A DNA stretch of 64,000 nt, from contig DDFC01000010.1 of NCBI GenBank assembly GCA_002336895.1, positions 124,001 through 188,000 of the forward strand, given 5' to 3'. The notes below the pieces were generated by a model. That model was not told where the DNA came from, did not search any database, and saw nothing but the letters and a program-made list of their open reading frames with translations. Every line of letters begins with the position of its first letter. Within the stretch, counting starts at the first letter, position 1. This DNA is from Verrucomicrobiaceae bacterium UBA1938 (GTDB lineage Bacteria > Verrucomicrobiota > Verrucomicrobiia > Verrucomicrobiales > Verrucomicrobiaceae). Below are positions 60,328 through 64,000 of this stretch, in pieces. Made by a program: the position numbers and the translations under genes.

Positions 60328-62829
60328 ATGAAGAACCTCCTCATCCTTCCTCTCATGGCAGCGGCCATGGTGACTTCTGTGCATGCCGCCGGTGCGCAGG
60401 ACACGGCTGCGGCCGCGAAGCAGATCGATGCCATTCTGGCCAGAGACTGGGCGGCGAACAAGCTCAAGGGCAATCCGCAGACGGACGACAACACCTTTGT
60501 GCGCCGCATTTATCTCGACGTCATCGGGCGCATCCCGACCACGCGTGAGGCGGAGGCGTTTCTGGCGTCCACCGAGGCTGACAAGCGAGCCAAGCTGATC
60601 GACAAGCTGCTGGCCTCCGAGGCGTATGTGCAGCATTTTTTCAACTACTGGGCGGATGTGCTGCGTGTGACGTCCAATGGCAATCAGACTGGCGCGATCA
60701 CCGGTGCGGCGTATGCGAACTTTGTGAAGGACAGCCTGCGCAAGAACAAGCCGTATGACCAGTTTGTGAGGGACATGGTGGCCGCGCAGGGGAAGGCCTG
60801 GGAGGACGGGGCGATCGGCTACTACATGCGCGACCGAGGCATGCCGCTGGACAACATGGCAAACACCGTGCGCGTGTTTCTGGGGACCCGCATCGAGTGT
60901 GCGCAGTGCCACAACCACCCCTTTGACAAGTGGACACAGATGCAGTTTTTCAAGATGGCCGCCTTCACCTACGGCGTGCAGACGCAGGACTACGGCGGTG
61001 ACACGGTGTATGGAGTGAACGAACTGCTGCGTGAGAAGGAGAAGGCCGCGCGCGATGCCATTGCCGAACCGAAGCGCCCGCAGCGGCCAAACATCAACGG
61101 CAAGATGAGCAAGGAGGAGCGTGCCGCAGCTGAGAAGCAGTACGCCGACGCGCAGAAGACGTACAATGATGAAATGAAGGTGGTGAACCAGAAGCGCGAG
61201 GAAGTGCGCCAGAAGCTGCGCAAGGAGCAGCGCAGCTACCAGGAGGCGATGAATGATGTGCGCGACACGATGCGCTACACCTCCGTGAGCCTGCGTGACC
61301 GCAAGCTGAACCTGCCGCATGACTACCAGTACAGCGACGCCAAGCCCAAGGCCGTGGTGGAGGCAGGGACGATGATGGGGCACGAGTGCATCACACAGGC
61401 GGGCGAGACGCCGCTGCAGGCCTATGCGCGCTGGATGACAAGCCCGGAGAATCCGCGTTTCACCACGGTGATCGCCAACCGCCTGTGGAAGCGCGCGTTT
61501 GGCCTGGCGCTGATCGAGCCTCTGGACGAGCTGATGGACAACAGCGTGCCGATGGTGCCTGAGCTGGAGAAGCACATGGAGAAGCTGGTGGTGGATCAGA
61601 AGTATGACATGAAGAGCGTGCTGCGCGTGCTCTACAACACGAAGGCCTATCAGGCGCAGGTGACACGCGAGGAGCATGCCCCGGGCACTGTGTACCACTT
61701 TACCGGGCCGCTGCTGCGCCGCATGAGCGCGGAGCAGATGTGGGACTCATTTGTGACGCTGATCAATCCGAGCCCGGACATGATCAACGAGGCCAATCGT
61801 GAGGTGATGGATCAGCGCATCCTGCAGGCGAAGAAGATCGCCGATGGTGTGGAGTCTCTGACTGCCGAGGAGGCGCTGGCCGGATTCAAGAGGGCGGCGG
61901 ACATTTACAGCAAGAACCGCGAGCGCACGGATGAGCAGCAGAAGCTCTTTGCGGAAGCGCGCACCGCCGCCAAGGCTGCGCGTGATGAAGCGGAGGCCAT
62001 GCCAGAAGGCCCTGCACGCACTGAGGCCATGGCCAAGGCTGATGCACTCAAAAAGAAAGCCGACGGCATCCGCACCGAGGTGAACCGCATCCAGAGCGAA
62101 GGCCGCCGTGTGACCTTCTCCGAAGTGGTGGCCCCCGGGCAGAAGAAGCTTTATGAAAAGGTGACTGGCAAGCCTTATGCCATGGCCTCCCTGACCCCGG
62201 GCAAGACCGGTGCCAGCGGCAGCGCTGATGCCGCCCCTGCCATGATGATGAGCGGCGGTGACTCCATGATGATGGTGAACGGAGCCAAGATGGAGAAGAT
62301 CATCATCCCCGGCTATGACCGCAAGGAGCTGAGCAAGGAAGAGCGCCAGGCCGTGGTGCAGAAAGCGCGGGATGCGTATGCAGAAGAGGCGGATTTCTTT
62401 GGCATCACCAATGAGAAGGAACGCCGGAACTACATCAGCACCCGCGAACGCATCAGCCGTGACACGCTGCGCGCCGCCGAGCTGGAGAGCCCCGCTCCGC
62501 GCGGCCACTACCTGCGCGAGTTTGGCCAGAGCGACCGGGAGACGATCGAAAACGCGAACAGCGACGCCAGTGTGCCGCAGGCCCTGGCGATGATGAACGG
62601 CAGCCTGCTGCCACAGATCACCAGCAGCTACAGCCAGCTGATGCTGACGGTGAAGAAGGCCCCGTATCCAGATGACAAGGTGGACGCCATTTACATGACG
62701 CTGCTGACCCGCAAGCCCACTGCGAACGAGAAGGCGGTGTGGCTGAAGGCTCAGGACAGCGGCCTCTCCAGCATGGAGGACCTCGTCTTCGCGCTGCTGA
62801 ACACGCAGCAGTTTATTTTCATTCAGTAA
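60328..62829 (+). CDS. DUF1549/DUF1553 protein (planctomycete-type, CxxCH-containing)
   Basis: 833 residues from ATG 60328 (signal MKNLLILPLMAAAMVTSVHAA); 12 upstream codons of open frame are rejected. DUF1549 (about 30-235): IDAILARDWAANKLKGN, DDNTFVRRIYLDVIGRIPT, EAYVQHFFNYWADVLRV, and CAQCHNHPFDKWTQMQFF with a heme-type CxxCH. A long charged helical insert follows (about 230-330, EKAARDAIAEPKRP, EEVRQKLRKEQRSYQ). DUF1553 begins near residue 370: RWMTSPENPRFTTVIANRLWKRAFGLAL and ELEKHMEKLVVDQKYDMKSV. A Met/Gly-rich loop (AMMMSGGDSMMMVNG) lies at about 646-660. These secreted proteins always pair with a DUF1501 protein, as here; the pair is a hallmark of Planctomycetes/Verrucomicrobia and its role is unknown. 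Confidence 0.93.
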   Translation: MKNLLILPLMAAAMVTSVHAAGAQDTAAAAKQIDAILARDWAANKLKGNPQTDDNTFVRRIYLDVIGRIPTTREAEAFLASTEADKRAKLIDKLLASEAYVQHFFNYWADVLRVTSNGNQTGAITGAAYANFVKDSLRKNKPYDQFVRDMVAAQGKAWEDGAIGYYMRDRGMPLDNMANTVRVFLGTRIECAQCHNHPFDKWTQMQFFKMAAFTYGVQTQDYGGDTVYGVNELLREKEKAARDAIAEPKRPQRPNINGKMSKEERAAAEKQYADAQKTYNDEMKVVNQKREEVRQKLRKEQRSYQEAMNDVRDTMRYTSVSLRDRKLNLPHDYQYSDAKPKAVVEAGTMMGHECITQAGETPLQAYARWMTSPENPRFTTVIANRLWKRAFGLALIEPLDELMDNSVPMVPELEKHMEKLVVDQKYDMKSVLRVLYNTKAYQAQVTREEHAPGTVYHFTGPLLRRMSAEQMWDSFVTLINPSPDMINEANREVMDQRILQAKKIADGVESLTAEEALAGFKRAADIYSKNRERTDEQQKLFAEARTAAKAARDEAEAMPEGPARTEAMAKADALKKKADGIRTEVNRIQSEGRRVTFSEVVAPGQKKLYEKVTGKPYAMASLTPGKTGASGSADAAPAMMMSGGDSMMMVNGAKMEKIIIPGYDRKELSKEERQAVVQKARDAYAEEADFFGITNEKERRNYISTRERISRDTLRAAELESPAPRGHYLREFGQSDRETIENANSDASVPQALAMMNGSLLPQITSSYSQLMLTVKKAPYPDDKVDAIYMTLLTRKPTANEKAVWLKAQDSGLSSMEDLVFALLNTQQFIFIQ

Positions 62830-62863
62830 GACACACGAACCCAACACCCAACGCGCGCACTTC

Positions 62864-64000
62864 ATGAAACAGGAACTCGCCTCCAAACTCCTCCGCTCGG
62901 GAGAAATCTCCCGGCGTGACTTCGCGGTGAAAACCGCCAGCTCCCTCCTCGGCGTCGGCCTGCTGGGCCAGTCGCTCACGAGCAAATCGTTTGCAGCTTT
63001 TGAGGGCTCTTCAAAGCTGAAGCAGGCGGCCACGGCCAAGAACGTGATCTACCTGTACATGAGCGGCGGCCAGTCCCACATGGACACCTGGGATCCGAAG
63101 GAGGGTGTGGAAACCGCCGGCCCGACGAAGCCGATCAAGACCAGCGCTGATGGCGTGCGCATCTCCGAATACCTGCCGCTGACCGCCCAGCAGATGCACC
63201 ACGGCACGGTGGTGAACTCCCTCTCCTCCACGCAAGGAGCGCATGAGCAGGGGAACTACATGATGCACACGAGCTATGAGATGCGCGGCACGATCCGCCA
63301 TCCTGCCATGGGCGCGTGGCTGAATGTGTTCCAAGGTGGTGGCAACAGCACGCTCCCAAACTTTGTCTTCATCGGCAATGACAGCCGCCATCCTGGTGCG
63401 GGCTTCTTCCCTGCCGCGCAGGCGCCGCTGTTTGTGAGCAACCCTGAGAACGGGCTGAAGAACATCAAGAACGGCAGCCCGGAGGAGAAATTCCAGGCGC
63501 GCATGAAGCTGGCGGACGAGTTGGACAAGGACTTCCGCACGACCTTCCCGCACCGGAATGTGAAGGCCTATGCCGACATGTATGACGATGCCATGGCCAT
63601 GATGAAGTCAGAAGACCTGAAGGCGTTTGACCTCAGCGAAGAGCCGGGCGAGCTGCGTGCCGCGTATGGCAAGGAGGCTTTTGGCCAGGGCTGCCTGCTG
63701 GCCCGCCGTCTGGTGGAGCGCGGGGTGCGCTTTGTGGAGGTTTCTCTTGGTGGCTGGGACACGCACAATGCCAACTTTGTGGCTGTGCCGGACCGCTGCG
63801 AAACGCTGGACAAGGGGCTGGCCACGCTGATCTCCGATCTGCACAACCGCGGGCTGCTGGAAGACACACTCGTCGTCGTGACGACGGAGTTTGGACGCAC
63901 GCCGGACATCAACCAGAACGCCGGACGCGACCACTATCCGAAGGCGTTTTCAGGCGTCATGTTTGGCGGCGGCGTCAAAGGCGGCTACACCTACGGCAAG
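62864..64000 (+). CDS. DUF1501 family protein, Tat-exported (runs off right edge)
   Basis: 379 codons from ATG 62864 to the window end, no stop reached. The N-terminus carries a twin-arginine signal (SGEISRRDFAVKTASSLLGVGLL). The body shows the DUF1501 alkaline-phosphatase-like landmarks NVIYLYMSGGQSHMDTWDPK, STQGAHEQGNYMMHTSYEMRG, GWDTHNANFVAVPDRC, and LVVVTTEFGRTPDINQNAGRDHYPKAFSGVMFGGGVKGGYTYG (described here as TEFGRTP and GRDHYPK). It lies 34 bp after the DUF1549/DUF1553 gene and forms its usual partner. C-terminal part is outside the window. Confidence 0.93.
   Translation, partial: MKQELASKLLRSGEISRRDFAVKTASSLLGVGLLGQSLTSKSFAAFEGSSKLKQAATAKNVIYLYMSGGQSHMDTWDPKEGVETAGPTKPIKTSADGVRISEYLPLTAQQMHHGTVVNSLSSTQGAHEQGNYMMHTSYEMRGTIRHPAMGAWLNVFQGGGNSTLPNFVFIGNDSRHPGAGFFPAAQAPLFVSNPENGLKNIKNGSPEEKFQARMKLADELDKDFRTTFPHRNVKAYADMYDDAMAMMKSEDLKAFDLSEEPGELRAAYGKEAFGQGCLLARRLVERGVRFVEVSLGGWDTHNANFVAVPDRCETLDKGLATLISDLHNRGLLEDTLVVVTTEFGRTPDINQNAGRDHYPKAFSGVMFGGGVKGGYTYGK

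Overview
The window is GC-rich bacterial chromosomal DNA and most likely comes from a Verrucomicrobiota genome close to Prosthecobacter or Verrucomicrobium. This is inferred from gene content: a DUF1549/DUF1553 protein followed by a Tat-dependent DUF1501 protein, a FAD-dependent oxidoreductase with a golvesin-like C-terminal domain, a PEP-CTERM protein, a C-terminal region resembling the TIGR02597 family, a divergent ECF sigma factor, and many secreted hydrolases. No rRNA, tRNA, CRISPR array, phage module or insertion sequence was recognised.

Layout. 0-9 kb: truncated M20 amidohydrolase, a membrane-anchored hypothetical, an LprI-like protein, a VF530-family protein, an orphan ABC ATPase, a PafA-type phosphatase, and uvrA carrying an in-frame palindromic insertion. 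9-24 kb: housekeeping and metabolism, namely hisD, a mannose-6-phosphate isomerase, glcD-glcF, a flavin reductase, a FAD oxidoreductase, a YeiH-type exporter with an Rrf2 regulator, rarA, a 3D-domain lipoprotein and an esterase. 24.9-25.3 kb: a 423-bp gene-free stretch packed with short palindromic repeats. 25.3-34.2 kb: the most unusual locus, two overlapping genes for an MbnP-MbnH fusion and a 2370-residue protein that joins a copper-radical-oxidase domain to a di-heme MauG/cytochrome-peroxidase module and several adhesion-type domains. 34.3-43.2 kb: a degenerate metallopeptidase-like protein, a PEP-CTERM protein, a frameshifted parvulin, a dehydrogenase, an SGNH hydrolase, a DevBCA-type ABC exporter and an LPG-synthase-TM-type membrane protein. 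43.2-48.9 kb: two large P-type ATPases around a DUF883-like small protein. 49-64 kb: a DmfA2-like protein, an ECF sigma factor divergent from a TolC/HlyD/ABC-ATPase operon, a LysM-amidase-like protein, a membrane sulfatase coupled to a degenerate GxxExxY protein, and the DUF1549/DUF1553-DUF1501 pair cut off by the right edge.

How the genes work together. The clearest functional unit is the copper/heme locus. A fused copper-binding MbnP domain and its presumed maturase MbnH overlap by 4 bp with a galactose-oxidase-like enzyme that keeps the Cys, two Tyr and two His of a copper radical site and carries its own two CxxCH hemes. Several efflux units are incomplete: two ABC ATPases (2.8 kb and 55.4 kb) have no local permease. 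Dispersed palindromes with unlike arms but a shared TCC-containing centre recur in intergenic DNA, and one supplies the stop codon of glcF. A larger unrelated palindrome interrupts uvrA without breaking its frame.
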